A stretch of DNA of 64,000 nucleotides from Rhynchospora pubera (Eukaryota > Streptophyta > Magnoliopsida > Poales > Cyperaceae), in contig CM051459.1 of NCBI GenBank assembly GCA_028095005.1, positions 119,633,431 to 119,697,430 on the forward strand. Direction: 5' to 3'. This document shows, in pieces, positions 46,861 through 59,648 of the stretch. A model generated the notes under the pieces. That model had not been told where the DNA came from. It saw only the letters and a list, made by a program, of their open reading frames with translations, and made no database searches. Position numbers and translations under genes: made by a program. Every line of letters begins with the position of its first letter. Position 1 is the stretch's first letter.

Positions 46861-48134
46861 TAGAATAATTCTTTTAAAAATAATGAAATTCAATTATATT
46901 TACATGATATCAACAGCTTATGACAAACCAAATAGCAATTGAAGTAATTAAACAAACTTTTATTAGATACCACTGGTACGAGCATAAAATCTGAAAGAAA
47001 TAAGGACAGGTACGACCATAAAAACTGAAAGAAATTAATGTAAATTTGATAGATAGAGAGGGACCTTCATGTCTGTTGTTGTGTCAACAGGGAACTAGAA
47101 CTTCATGTTTGTTGTCGCGTCAAGGGATAGCTAGAAGCTCAAAGACGGAGGCTTGGAGGATCCTTTAGTGAGAGGTAATAGAGAGGAGGGAGGTGTAGGT
47201 GAGTTCGATCTATGTTAGAACGGGTCAAGTGAAAGGAAAAATATTCATTCTCCAGCAAGGTTTGTGAAATCTAGTGTTTGTTTCGTCGGACCTCCCTCTC
47301 TCTAGGTTTACGAAGCTCCATCGACGGAGAGAGGATTTCATCTCAGATGGATCTGTGTTAGAGTGTTGGCATCGCGCGACAGCATTAGATAGGATTTCGT
47401 CTCAGCTCTCGGCGGGATCTGTGTAACTGTGTTAGAGAAGAGAGAATTACGCGACAGAAGGAAGGGTTCATACTTACTCGAAGATAAAAGGTTATTTTCA
47501 AAAGTGGGAAGAAGCGATGAATAGTTCAAGTTTTGAGGAAACGAGAAGGAACAAAACAAATGAATCAGAACAACTTAACATTCTTAGATCAGCGCCCTCA
47601 TCTGCACGATTATTAAAGCAAATCCAACGGATCAGATGGCAGTTGTCTCGCACTTTTTTCAGTCCGACCACGGAAGATCAGATAGTCCTCTATGGGGCGA
47701 AGAAAATGCGGATCAGATACCCCTCGAGCATCTTGAGACCCGTCGTTACTGCCCATTCCAAACGAGCGAAGGGCACTAATGCGGTTCTAAGTACCTCGAG
47801 AGTTGATTGTTTGTCGTAGGTCCTTTTTTTCCAGTAGGCGCAAGCCCCTACTGTTAATTACCTCCGGACTCAGTTATGACCTGAGCCAAGAGCACCTCTA
47901 GATCGGGATACTCAAAGTTTAAACGTCGTAAGCAGATGAAGTCCATTTTAAAAAAAAAAAAGGATTGTGTCCTGGTAGAGAATTTCAGGGTGAAGACTAA
48001 ACAAAAGGGCAGTCTTTTGAACAGTGCTATGCAAACATGAATGATATGGTTTAATTCTTTATTTTCACATTTTAAGACATTTAGTTTGCTTTTACTTGGC
48101 TGTGTCAGGCTTAGTGCCGTTACAGAGATTTTTT

Positions 48135-48494
48135 GAGTTCGATGCTAGGAAATTTAGTATCCTAGATCAATCCTCGATCGTTTGGGGATTTAGAGATTTT
48201 GGGATTTCGTTCAAGTCTCGAGTACAGATGCGCTATGCCTTCTCTTGACAGGAACTTTAGGTGATGGCCACTGGTTGACTTTTCTTCTGGTCACCTGGGC
48301 ATCAGATTTCAGTCTGCTTCTGGTCAAACATGCTGTGAACTTGTAGAAACAGGCTGTTAGATTTGAGTCCAACGCTAGAAAATAGGGTATTCTAGGTCAG
48401 TTCTCAATCGTTTTGAGGAACTTAAGGGTTTTTGGGGTTTTCGTTCAAGTCGCGAGTACAGATGCGCTATGCCTTCTCTTGACAGGAACTTCAG
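48135..48494. repeat. Diverged direct repeat of about 130 bp
   Basis: Copies at about 48135-48260 and 48364-48494 both run from a GAGT(T/C)(C/A) GCTAG start to the shared 3' block GAGTACAGATGCGCTATGCC and CTTCTCTTGACAGGAACTT. The 3' half is almost identical and the 5' half is more diverged. Confidence 0.75.
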
Positions 48495-48589
48495 TGATCA
48501 TTCAGAATTGACTTTTCCTTTATCTCAATCTGAACATCGGGAGGGTGTCTCCTTCAGGGCGAAACGCGATGCAGTCTTGAAGGGACGAA

Positions 48590-48785
48590 CTTTTGACTTT
48601 TAAGACTTTATGTCACTTTAGACTTTGTGTCTTTTGAGTCACTTTTAGGCTTTGTGCCATTTTGACTTTGTGTCATTTTGACTTTGTGTCATTTTGACTT
48701 TGTGTCATTTTCAGACTTTGTGTCATTTTGACTTTGTGTCATTTTGACTTTGTGTCATTTAGACTTTGTGTCATTTTTAGACTTT
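48590..48785. repeat. 16-bp tandem repeat, unit GACTTTGTGTCATTTT
   Basis: About ten units occur, the central ones identical and the outer ones degenerate (TTTAGACTTT, CACTTTTAGG). No frame is encoded across it. Confidence 0.85.
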
Positions 48786-48907
48786 TAACTTTCACTTTAG
48801 GATTTTGGGCTTTTGAGTTTAGACTTTTAAATTCGTACTTTTAAACTTATCTTTGACCTTCTCGGTGATTTCAATTTTGTTTGCAGATTTTAATACTTGA
48901 CCGTGCC

Positions 48908-49060
48908 TGTTGTTCAGAACAAGGAATGTCAGATGTACCTGCTGTCCAGAACATAAAATGTTCAAACGTACCTGCTGTCCAGAACATAATCTGTTCAAAT
49001 GTACCTGCTGTCCAGAATATAAGCTGTTCAAATGTACCTGTTGTCCAGAACACAGGATAT
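48908..49060. repeat. 33-bp tandem repeat with all frames open
   Basis: Between four and five units contain ACCTGCTGTCCAGAACATAA followed by TGTTCAAA. Because 33 is a multiple of three, each of several frames stays open on both strands, which produces a set of overlapping Cys-rich or FWTTGTFEQ-like frames. These are repeat artefacts unless proven otherwise. Confidence 0.85.
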
Positions 49061-52000
49061 TCAAAATGATTTTTTTTTGTTTTATTTTCCCTTTTTTTTC
49101 TTTTTCTTTTTTTTTATTCAACTATATAAATATAAATTTTACATTTATCCCTTAAACTTCTTTTTTTCTTATTTTTAAAGTATTTTGTGCTTTAGTATTT
49201 GGGCATGACATAATACATCAAAATATTCCTCATATTTTTCTTGACATTTTGATATTTTATGAGAATTTTTCTGACAATCTAGCTATTTTTAATGCATTTT
49301 TGAAGTTTTCTGCTTCACAAATTTTCTGATTGGTTGGGCTTGCTGTCTGTGTTGTGGTCATCAGGGACCCGCTTCACACTGGGCGTCACAGAGGATCAGA
49401 GAGAGGTTGAGGGCTAGAACTTAGCCGAGTCATTTGGTTCACACCTACGTCCGTGGGCCAGACGAAGTGAGTTTGGGTTCAGATCGACTCGTTGGCTTCT
49501 CATGTGGACGTCGCCTCTCAGGTACACCGAGTTTATGCAGGAAACAGACTCATTTCCCTCCCACTCTCTCGGCTATGCCCTTGGGACTCTTCCGTTGGAC
49601 TGGACGCCTCCATTGAGGCTGTTACTAAGGGTATCCGGCGGCCGCGCCGATTTTGGACGAGCCAGGAGGCGTCAATGGTGTTTCCTGAGGTCACCTTCAT
49701 CGTCGATTTGGGCTGTTCACAACAAATGAGGACATTCTAGCTTCGAGTTGGTTTGAGTCTGGGGCCATGGTGGAAGCAATCAATTGGCGGGGCACAGTGA
49801 GGAATGGTTCTGACTGAAGCATGCTGGAGCACTTTGAGAAGGTTATGGAGTCATCTACACACTCAATTTTACATTATGCTCCCCAATTTCGACATGTTGT
49901 GCTTTAATCTTCTTTTGGGTCTGGCAGGCTTTCGAAATGTAAATCCTCACATGCACCTTTTCTTGCACATTTATCCGCTCCCATTGGCACATCTTAACAT
50001 TCTTAGTTATGACTTTAAACCGACAATTAACATTTTATTTTAAGCATTTAATTTCACTTTTATCCTTGCCTTAATTGTCACTTGTATATGGATGTATTCT
50101 TTTGAAGCCTTAAAACTTGCAACACCCCTTTACACATGTAATTGAGATGGGGTACAGGTGGAGAATGTAGATTTTACTGCTGATTAACGATTGTCAATAG
50201 AGCCACCTTGTACTTTGCCACCTGTTTTTTTATCTAAGCAGTCTTAAGCGGCTTAACCTTCCATGCTAATTTTGTATTGAGACCATTTCACTCTACTCCC
50301 TCTTATTCATGTGTACATAATCTTGCATGGGCTTTGGACTTATTTTCACAGTCATGATGAAACAAACTTGAACAGTTACCATGGTTGGGTGGCATAGGCT
50401 CAGATACTGACATTGTAAACCCACACCCTTTCTTTCACACTGACCATAAACGAAAAAGATGCAACAGTAGAGGCAAGTTTTAAAGTCTATTCACTTTACT
50501 TTTATCATTTATTATCACTATTTGGGTACGGACCTGTTATACCTTTATACACACATTTTTTTTTATGCATGGCATTGAAATATGTTTTTATGATCAATTT
50601 TGTTATGGACTCATATCATTCAATATTTACTGGATGAGATATGAACTTTATCCTGAAAACATAGACTCTAGTTTTGGATTTACTCTTGGGCAAAAAGCAT
50701 TTTTTTTTTTGTAAAAGAGGCTCATAAGGGTACTCCTGGAATGAAAATATGATTCTAGTATTATCATGCTCCCATTTTATTAGACCTAGATCTATGCATC
50801 CATAAAGAGAAGATATTCCACTTTAGACCCTGAACTTAGCTATATTTATTTATTTATATTTTTTTTTACTTCAATCAGTTTGGGGCTTAGCTCACTGCAT
50901 AAATCAGAACTGGAATCATATCATGAAGGTAGAACCTATGTTGTGCTTTTCACAACCAAGTCACCCTTTGATTTTGAACAGTTATGCAAAGATCACAGTG
51001 TTATTTTGCATTTGAAAACACAGAAGTCAGACTATCATTTTTGTTTTGACATCTAGTGGGCATAGAAAACTTGATTATTCAGAAATTTTTGCTTCTTGAC
51101 CCTTTTGACAACAATAAACAATCCCAAAGAAAGTTGGTGTGCATTTCAAAATATACTTCTAATGTTTATACCTTTACCTGGGCCTGAGTCTTACATTTCT
51201 AGACAGAATAGCCTCATTTCAACTTTAAAATTAGGCATTTATTATAACTAGAACTTAACCTATTGACCCTTAATTATGAATTCTATTCATGACAAATAGG
51301 AACATGACGACAACCATAACACTAGTTTTGAAACAAATCTAAAAAAAGAAGGAAGCTAGCATGGTATCCAGGGAGGTGGAGTCTAGGTCACACTCTCCAT
51401 GAAACCAACAGTTTCCCAACCACACATACTGACAGTAAAGATAAATTTATACTAATGCAAATTATTCCTATATGCATGACCTTTTAGAGATGCTACTGAT
51501 GTTCATGAGTGTGGAATCTATGTCACACTCCTCATTAGCATCAGTATAGGCTCCAAAGAACAAAACCAAGATCAAGAGAAAATCAAACCACACAATAACT
51601 GCACTTGACATCATTTTATTCATATTTTTTTTTTGGAGGCCATTACAAAGGGATTACATCCATTACCTTGAAAATAAACTTGACTTTATAAAATGACAGA
51701 ATTTCCACTAGCTAATTGGCCTCCTCTTCTTCTTCAAGAGGAGCTTCTTTTATAGGGGATTTCCAGGGTTTGTGTTTCTCATCAGTTTGGCATGTGGCAA
51801 CATCTCAGACCCTTGGAGTTTGATGGATGGTGGAGATGCACAAATAGCAAACCGACTTCCTTCTTGCTTTCTTTCTTCACTTGGTGATTTCTACTATTTT
51901 GTTTACCTTCCAATCATCTTTTGACACTTGGCATCAATCAATTATCCATGGGACATCAGCATAATGTTTCACTTCTTTTCACTTGTTTCCCTGACAGGTG

Positions 52001-53560
52001 GGTCCCTGTGTTGTTTGATAAGGGATAAGATCACACCTTACTGCTCTCTATGCCTTGGAGAGGGGGTAGTGATTTGGCGCCAGAATGGGGGTGCATAGGT
52101 GGCACTCATCCATGCATTCATAGGCAGTGTATGGTTGGGATGTTCTTGTGGGGAGGATCAACTTCTGAGCTCCTATTCACAGTTAGGTAATAGGCTTTTC
52201 CTTTTTTTTTGTTTGCATAACTATTTGAGGTTCTGAGCTGGAGCATATAGTTTCAATAATACCCTCCAACGTATGTGCATTTGACCCTTCAGTGGAAGGG
52301 CAAAAGTGGAATTGGGACTCCAATGGCACGAATTTCATTTGGTTGGTTAATCCCTGATGTTTGCTGTTCTTCCTCAAGTGAAAAAGGGGTTTCTCTTTGT
52401 CAGACTTGAGGGAATGATGTCGATTTTTCATTGGTTGAGGGTAATGAACTGGTTTAGTATGTATGAAAGGGTGTTTTAGTCATCATTTTTGAGTTTTGGT
52501 AATTATATGCCATGAGGCTACTCAAACTCCCTTCCATCTGTTTGGTCATCATTCCACCAAATTGCTTTTTCAATTTCTTGTCTAAGTATTAGAGGAGTAC
52601 TAATATGTTCTCATGTTTCCAATTATGTCATTAATTCATCTCAATTTTGTCTAATTACAGGCTTGTCAGGTTATGTAATATGCTGAAAGGGGCAAGATTG
52701 AATTAACATATTTGTTTTCGTTCATTCCACATGCACTACATTTCTTTGTCTTTTCTTACTTTTACAGATCTGCCCCTGGGCCCACCACAAGAGGATTCAT
52801 GCTTGCATCAATGATTTGCGATTTTCTCTTTCTTTTTTTATGGCGTCTGATCCCATCCAGCACTCAAATGAGAATGTTTTAATTCCATCATCTGTCCATC
52901 CATGGGACAATGTGTGGTAAGATGCGTATTCATCTTTAAGGGGTATGCTTCAGTCGGCCTCTTCTTACATTCCATGTTTTTGTCACCTCCTGATTAATGC
53001 TTTGTACTATGGGGGACAAAGGTACCATACGCTTTACTCATCCAACGGCTAAGATCAAAGAAAGTGTGTTCATTTCTCCCTGTATTGCTTACGTCTAGAG
53101 AATCTGCACAGTACTAGCCCTCTCTTTTCAGGTTGTAGGCTACTGTTATGCTCTCCATTACCCCTTTTCTTTGCTATTCCTTTGCTGCTTTTATACACTG
53201 GACCTCTCCAGTTCACGTGGATTTTGCTTTCGTGTCAGTTCATGCATGCGTTTCTCCTCTTTTGAAGCTCCTTTTCATCATCTATAACCCCTGTGACACT
53301 TCTTTATCCCTTATGACGCAACCAATACTATTCAGTGTGAGTTCCGCCATGTCTGACATTTTTGCTAATCAAGGCTCCCACTAATCTCCTCCTTTTCCTT
53401 TCAATTCACTTCGATTATCATATTACTCCTTTATTGCGAAGCCATTGCGACGCCTCAGGTGCTTCAATTGGTAATTTTGCCAAGCAATTTTACATTTATA
53501 TTTCTCCCAATTTCGGTATTCTGTCATTCGTATCCCTAAATTCGCTATCCTAACACATCC

Positions 53561-56500
53561 ATGTTTGATGTCGACAGGACCGTAGTGAAGGCAACGATGC
53601 AACGGTATAGTTCGTTGAGGTCGCGGCGGCGTTCGGCGTCGATGAGAGGCGAAATCCCCGCCAGTCGCTGCCCTCCTTCTTCCTCAGGTTCGTACTTGTT
53701 TCTTTTTTTTTCTTCTGTTAACAGAGTGTGGGTCCCATGGTGAGGAACCAATCGTTGCCCACCACCTGTCCCTTAGCCTATTGGGTTTAGTTGTTAGTTG
53801 GTTCGGGTTTGTTTAGCTCTGCTCCGATACGGTGACACCCGCATGCCATTTTTGGAATTTTGGGCTTCTTTGATTAAATGCCGGCCCAAACATACTTTCC
53901 CCCTTTTTTATTTTCTGTTGGGCTTAATTGGAGTTGGGCTGGGTTGGGCCAGGGTAGCACTTCTGTTGTCAATAGTAGAAAATTTGATATTTCGATGTAC
54001 GGGTCGGACTCAATGTATGGGCTTTCTCTGTGCTCCGTCTTGGTCACGGTGTTTTGTTACGGTCGTGACATTTTAGTATAATATAGAAGGATTTTGGATT
54101 TATGAACATCATGTCTATGTTTCATAGTCATTCAAGAAGCCAATTTCTCTTCTCTCTTTTTCTTTGCGTAGCATTTTTTAGAGGTAAACAAATGCCCCCC
54201 ACCAGAGCGGGTTGTGAAACTTGAGTGTGGAACAACTTGCTCTGGTGCCCCTTAAATTTCAAAGGTATTTGAGTTTCTAACATGATTTTTTTTGGTCATT
54301 TGCAGGAGGTATAGGGCCTGTTGAGGAAATTTACAGCACCGTGCCTCGGTTTGACGTAGTCAGGAATGGTGTGTATGGGCCTTCTGACGAGGCGATTGAT
54401 TCATACATCAAGTGTTATCTGGACCCACAAGGAGTCTACAAGCATCTTTATCCCAAGTGGCGACGTGCCATTCTCCATGGGAGGGACAATTTCCACGGCT
54501 TGCTACCTCGGCATGATCGTTCTCCTTTGTATGCTGATCACACATACCCTTATTTGAGACCTGACCCGCCTTCCCTTACAGAGGTACGTCCTCACAGCCT
54601 TGCCTATGATTCCTTTGTGCCTGGTGGCGAGTTTCGTCGTGCTGGCGGAGTTTGTTCCTTTGAGGGTTTGTTTCTGGGTCCTACTGGACGGGTAGGTTCC
54701 TCCTCAGATTATCATTTGTTGAGTATGGAGATGACAGAGGGTCATGTTATTCCATGGGCTCCTGGGGGTTTGAATGTTCAGGGTGAGCTCCGTTGGGTTC
54801 CGGGGCAAACCGAGTGGACTCGCTATATGATGGGGCATATGGGGCCGAAACTGACCGAGTTAGAGATATTTGGAGGAGTTACATTGGCCCTGTTTAGGTA
54901 TACTTGGGATCCAGTTATCCTTCGGGCCATGGCTACCAACTGGAATTATATGGATAACACTTTTGTTCTGGAGGATCGCAATGCTACCATTGATCTGAAC
55001 CAGATGGTTCGCCTGCTTGGGGTTCCAGTAGCGGGTTTGTTTTATGAGGAGAGGATCCCGCCAGAGTTTGAGCTTTACGGTATGGATAGAGGTGGGGATT
55101 TCTTCCACAGGGACTCTTTACGGGCTGTGTTCAGGATTTATTATGAGATAGCTATGACCCGTTCTTTCCAAGGTTTGAGTCGTGACGTGCCTTTCAAGGA
55201 TTGGGTTGGTTATTTCATGGATAAGGTTCCGCGGGAGAAGGCTGTAGGGTTTGCTAGTCCTTTGGAGCCTGTGGTGCCTGGTTTAGATAAGACCTATGTT
55301 CCCGATCGGTGTGTTCCATGGGAGGATCTGAGTTCTCATGCTTTTGATGATGAGACCATCCTGACAGCTTATCTAGCATGGTGGTTGTGCTACTTCATAG
55401 TTATCATTGAGCCGGTGGGTTACATTCGGCCAGGGGTTTTTGTAGTAGCCAATGCATTGGCCCGTGGTCATAAAGTGTCCTTAGCCACAGCAGCTTTGGT
55501 GAATGCATATCGGTCCTTGCGAGAGCTTACTTCCTCCCGAGATCCTTCCAGGGCTTATATTACCATGCCATTACACATATTACACGGTTGGTTCAATGTG
55601 TATTGGAATGGGTGCTATTCCTCATCTACCTCGCGCGGTGTGCGGAGTTCGATGCCGGCTCTTAGCCTCATTGCTGGTTCATCAGTTCATCCTCCCGATC
55701 AGCTCACTGCCCATCACTTTTTTGCAAAGAGTGATCGTTATATCACCAGTTATCGCCCTGAGACTTTTACAGGAAACTGGCCATCAAACACGGGCAAAAT
55801 GTATGAGTTTGAGGATTCGAAGCCTCCTAAGAAGGGAGTTCCACTGAGGTTGCTTTCCCGCAGGAACAAGCGTTCTAGAGATTATGCTATTAGCATCAGA
55901 GAGGGTTGTTTGATCATTCGACTAGGTGCGAGGATTATCTCTGAGGTGTATAGTCCTCAGAAGTGCGCTTGGCAGTTTGGGTATGATCAGAATACTCCTT
56001 CTTCTGCACTTTCTGACCCTCCCAGTAGCGTTTCTTTGGCCTATTGTGCTGATTTGGCCGCTTTTTCTTTACGGTTGGGAACTGGGATTAGATGTGTTGT
56101 TCCTGGCCCGCAGAGGATGGGGCGCATGACTGCTGATCATGATCGCTGGTTCAGAGGATGGGCTAGGGTTCCTCATTCTTTGAGCGCTGAGATATTGAGG
56201 GAGAGGGTTTACCCATCTTCTCTTGTTGTGCCTCCAGGCCTGGATGCTTCCCTTGGCGGCTTCAGACCTCTCAGAGGCTCATACGGGATTGACGGTTGTC
56301 TGATGGGCTCATCTCAGGTTACAGAGTATGTTGAGCCTCCTGTGCCCCTTGACGGCTCCTTCCCAGGTATTTTATTGAATATCCTATTTTGTTTCATTTG
56401 TTCAGTTATGGTTTTGTATGCTCATTTGGTGATTTTCTGTGTGCAGGTTTTGGAAAATGGAAGTTTGGTCATTTCTTTTTTAGAGTTGAGCGTGCCTTAG

Positions 56501-57917
56501 CAGGTGGATTTCTTCAGGCTGCTATGCAGGGGCCAGATAACTATGAGCATCTCCTGATGTTTTTAGGTATTTTGGTTATATCGCATTTTGTTTTCCCTGC
56601 TGATTTTGTTGCTCCCGGCATTTACTCTACTTCCTTTTGTTTTCAGACGATGCTCCTCCTGAGGCGGGAGATGTTCTCAGTCCGACGCATTCCTGCCCCT
56701 CCCCAGAATATCCAGAGCAGCAGGCTATAGAGGCAGCCAGAGACGAACTCAGGAAGCGTCGTCGTGAAAGTCCGGATCCTTCAGAGGAGTCGGGGCAGTA
56801 TGTAATCCGCCGTCGGACAGGTGAGGAATTAAGTTCTGATTTCCCCATGGAGTCTCCTTCCTCTTCATTCCCTTCAGGTATGTGTCTTCGTTCCTTTTTT
56901 TTTCTTCCTCTTTTTTTATTCAGTACCATGACTTACATGTTGTTTCAGATTTTCTAGGCTCTTTGGGTTGGGGAAGTGCCTCACATGCTGAACCTCAGCC
57001 CATTGTGGAAGAGGTCGAGATGGAGGAAGCTCAAGTCGAGGCAATCGACGTGCCATTTGAGGAGATCCTGCGCCCCAGCCTGATTTCTCCGGCTTCGTTT
57101 ATTCAGGATAGTAACCTCCCGCCTCCAGATGATTCCTTGGCTATCGTTGCCGTTACTGTCCTCACTTGTGAGCGTGCTCCGACACCGGTCATTCCCTTGG
57201 CACTTCGCGGTTTAGGTATCATCTGTTTACTCAGCTTTCACCTGATTTTCTTTTAATTTCTTGCTTCATAGGTTTCGTTTGATTCAGGTCGACTCCCCTA
57301 CACTATGATGGTTTTTGGTGTTGAGTTATGGGCTCTTGGACTGGGGGATCTTTGTCATATGCATCAATTGTCTGTTCGGAGTTTCATCAGTGTAGACGAG
57401 CTACTCAAGGGCCCTATTCCTGATACGGGGTTAGAGGTTCAGGATGATGCTTCGCCCTTGGTTCCCACTTCAACAGGTATCTGTCGGTGACTTGTTTTGT
57501 TATTATATTTGCTATCTCTTTTCCTAATCTTCTCATGCCATCCTAGATGACCCGATCTCTGGTGGCCCCATGGATGATCGCATGGTTCAGCTTCTCGAGG
57601 ATCTCTTCTCTCCTGAGCTCGACATGGTACCAGCTTCACTAGATGAGATGGTATTGGATTGTGTAGAGTGGGAGGCCCTCCTCACTGGTCCTTCCTCGGT
57701 CGCAGGCTCATCTTATACATCTATGATGGATTTTGTTTCCTCCCCGGACACGGTATTGATTGAGCCGATAGTTGAGATGTCGGCTCATCAGAGAGGTGTT
57801 GATTCTGATGATGATTCGGAGGGAGCTTGCACAGGAGTAGTGTTAGCCCTTCCTTGCTTTGCCTCTATTGTGGCGGACGCCTCTCGAGAGGTTGAGTCGA
57901 TGATGGGTTTCCTTTGA
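53561..57917 (+). CDS. Plant mobile domain (PMD) protein, seven exons, antisense to pol
   Basis: Exons 53561-53687, 54306-56366, 56447-56566, 56647-56877, 56949-57215, 57288-57476 and 57547-57917 join in frame to 1121 aa. All six introns are phase 1, each splitting a codon whose first base is G. Five have donor GTAT and are 70-80 bp long. Exons 2-6 are multiples of three. The core (about residues 240-520) has the PMD pattern: WDPVILRAMATNWNYMDNTF, a LLGVPVAG block, FKDWVGYF, and a Trp-rich stretch LTAYLAWWLCYF. PMD occurs in plant MAIN/MAIL1 proteins and in transposon-linked proteins, where its biochemical role is unproven. The C-terminal third is acidic and low complexity. Exon 1 is the least certain. 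Downstream lies a second antisense gene (58347). It could instead be a host gene beside the retroelement. Confidence 0.72.
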
Positions 57918-58346
57918 GTAGGGATTGGAGTTTTATGGCACGTTAGCGCTTTGTATCTCTCTTTTTATTATGTTTTAATTTTGGACTTGGTTTCAGTTGG
58001 CCGTCCCTGACTTGGTAGCTGTTGGGCTTTTAGTTATGTAGTGTTTTGGACCTTTTTTGGATTTGTATGACTCTTTGGATTTGATTGTAGTTGGTTTATG
58101 GATATGGATATTATATTTCTTGATATCATTGGGTTCATCAATTTTGTTCATAAAAACCCTTGGATCGCGAAGCGATTGTGTTCTTTCATTGTAAACCGCC
58201 ACGCCTTTTGATTTCTCACCTTTATTAGCAAGTTTGAGAAGACATACGCTCTCTGGTGCCCTAATTCATTTATATATAAGGCATCGTATGCACGTAATTC
58301 GTATCATTTTCTCTTTCTGAATTTTCTTTCTCTGATCCCGTTTTCC
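57918..58346 (+). other. Spacer between the two antisense genes, with promoter of the second
   Basis: It contains the 3' end of the PMD gene and a TATA box at 58271-58279. No frame is present. Confidence 0.6.
58271..58279 (+). promoter_or_regulatory. TATA box of the second antisense gene
   Basis: TATATATAA lies 68 bp before the ATG at 58347. With a start site some 30 bp downstream, this leaves a short CT-rich leader (TTTCTTTCTCTGATCC), a typical plant core promoter layout. Confidence 0.5.
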
Positions 58347-59648
58347 ATGGCTGGCGTCATAGATCCAAGGAATCCCAAGCGTCCCAGAGATGAGGGTAGT
58401 TCCTCTGTCCAAGGCGCACCACCTTCCAGGCCTAACTGGTCGTATGACCCAGGCAACCGCTATCTGTTCCGGGACGACGAGACTTTTGAATGTTATCAAA
58501 GTAACATTGGTGAAGGGGGGCGTGAAGTTTCCGCCTGCTTTTTCTTTCATTCTCAAGGGCGTTTCACCACCCCTTATATGAGTTTGATAACAGGGTGGCT
58601 TAATACCTGGAGTCTTCAAGGCTTATCAAGGCTCGACACTCCTTACCATCCGGATATCACCAAGTTATTTTATGCCAATCTCCGCGTTACCTTTGACCAT
58701 CATGGCATTCCTTCTGCTTCTTCTTATCTTTTTGGCAGACTTTTTTATGTAGGGGTTGAGGATTTGGCTGACTTGATCAGTGCCGCAGATACTTTAAATG
58801 GCTTGTCAGTTTATGCCTTCGGGAGTTGGCCTCGCGAGCAAGGGACATACCGGGGCCACTGTGAGTGGTTCAAGATACCCAGATCTGAGGCAAGTTCTGA
58901 ACTGGTCTCTACTATGCACCTGCCCGCGCTTCATCGGTAATTTTGCTATTTGTGTGTTTCTGTTTTGTTTGTTTCTTTCGTTTATTTCTGAAGGATAGGT
59001 TCATGACCATGGAGTTTATATGTTCCTTTCAGGTTATTTTTCTTGATTATCAGCTACATCCTTTTTCCTCAGGGTGAGTTGTCAGATTTGACTCGCCCAG
59101 GGACTTTGTTCTACCTTCGCTTATTGCTCCTCAAACGCGGGAAGGCTAATCTTCCCAGCCTCATCCTCCAAAACATGCATCATGTCACGAGGTTTCCCAA
59201 GGGCCATTTGCCTTATGGAAACTTAGTTGAGGCCTTGATAGAGCGGGCTCAGATTCCATTGCCTGAGACACTGTGGGGGAATCCAATCACTGAGCGGATT
59301 ATTCTATACCCGCGCAACCTGCTCTTGGATCTGACTTCCTTTGGGTGGGTGGAGATGGCTCATGGCACTCTGGTTCCTGACCCCAACTACCCGGTGAACA
59401 GTCATATCCTTCATAGGTTTGCTGCTGTGAATCAGTATAGTCCGGTGAGAGAGGCTTCTCCCCCTTCTCCAGATGGCTCAGCCATTGAAGAATCTTTTCC
59501 ACTCCAGGAGCACATAAACCAGCGTTTTAAGGAGCTAGATCAGCGACTGGAGAATGTCGAGACGGTACTTCAGTCAATTCATAACACTTTGGAGACCCTT
59601 ACAGGGGCGATGACCGCAGCTCAGGCGCCTCCAGTGCCTCCGATGTGA
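58347..59648 (+). CDS. Transposon-associated protein of the Tat-element extra-ORF type, two exons
   Basis: Exon 1 (58347-58936) and exon 2 (59033-59648) join in phase 2 across a 96-bp GT-AG intron to give 401 aa. The N terminus is basic with a likely nuclear-localisation patch (PKRPRDEG). The middle has the pattern of the 'putative plant transposon protein' domain, with a LFYANL block (FYANL is its best-known signature), LFGRLFYVG and, further on, LFYLRLLLLKRGKANLPSLI. Residues 355-388 form a heptad-rich coiled coil (HINQRFKELDQRLENVETVL), so the protein probably self-associates. The tail is Pro-rich. Start choice: first ATG after the TATA box, in context TTCCATGGC. The function is unknown. 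It lies tail-to-tail with pol and downstream of the PMD gene. Confidence 0.7.

Larger units (their letters stand above)
46861..53560. mobile_element. Probable distal 3' part of the retrotransposon, LTR not resolved
   Basis: No gene is recognisable, and no conserved coding domain was found on either strand. Three repeat arrays (48135-48494, 48590-48785, 48908-49060) and long text with scattered short frames suit the non-coding 3' region or LTR of the large leftward element whose pol is at 61203-64000. I could not find matching TG...CA ends, a purine tract or a target duplication, so the left boundary is unknown. Part of the stretch may instead be ordinary spacer. Confidence 0.3.

Noticed and set aside
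49434..49740. Three overlapping GC-richer plus-strand frames
   Set aside because: None has a domain or consistent splice signals, and the GC-rich patch opens all frames at once.
53878..53905. Possible polypurine tract (minus strand AAAAAAGGGGGAAAG) that could mark the 3' LTR start
   Set aside because: It falls in the first intron of the PMD gene and is followed by TATG rather than a clean TG. No matching LTR end or duplication was found.
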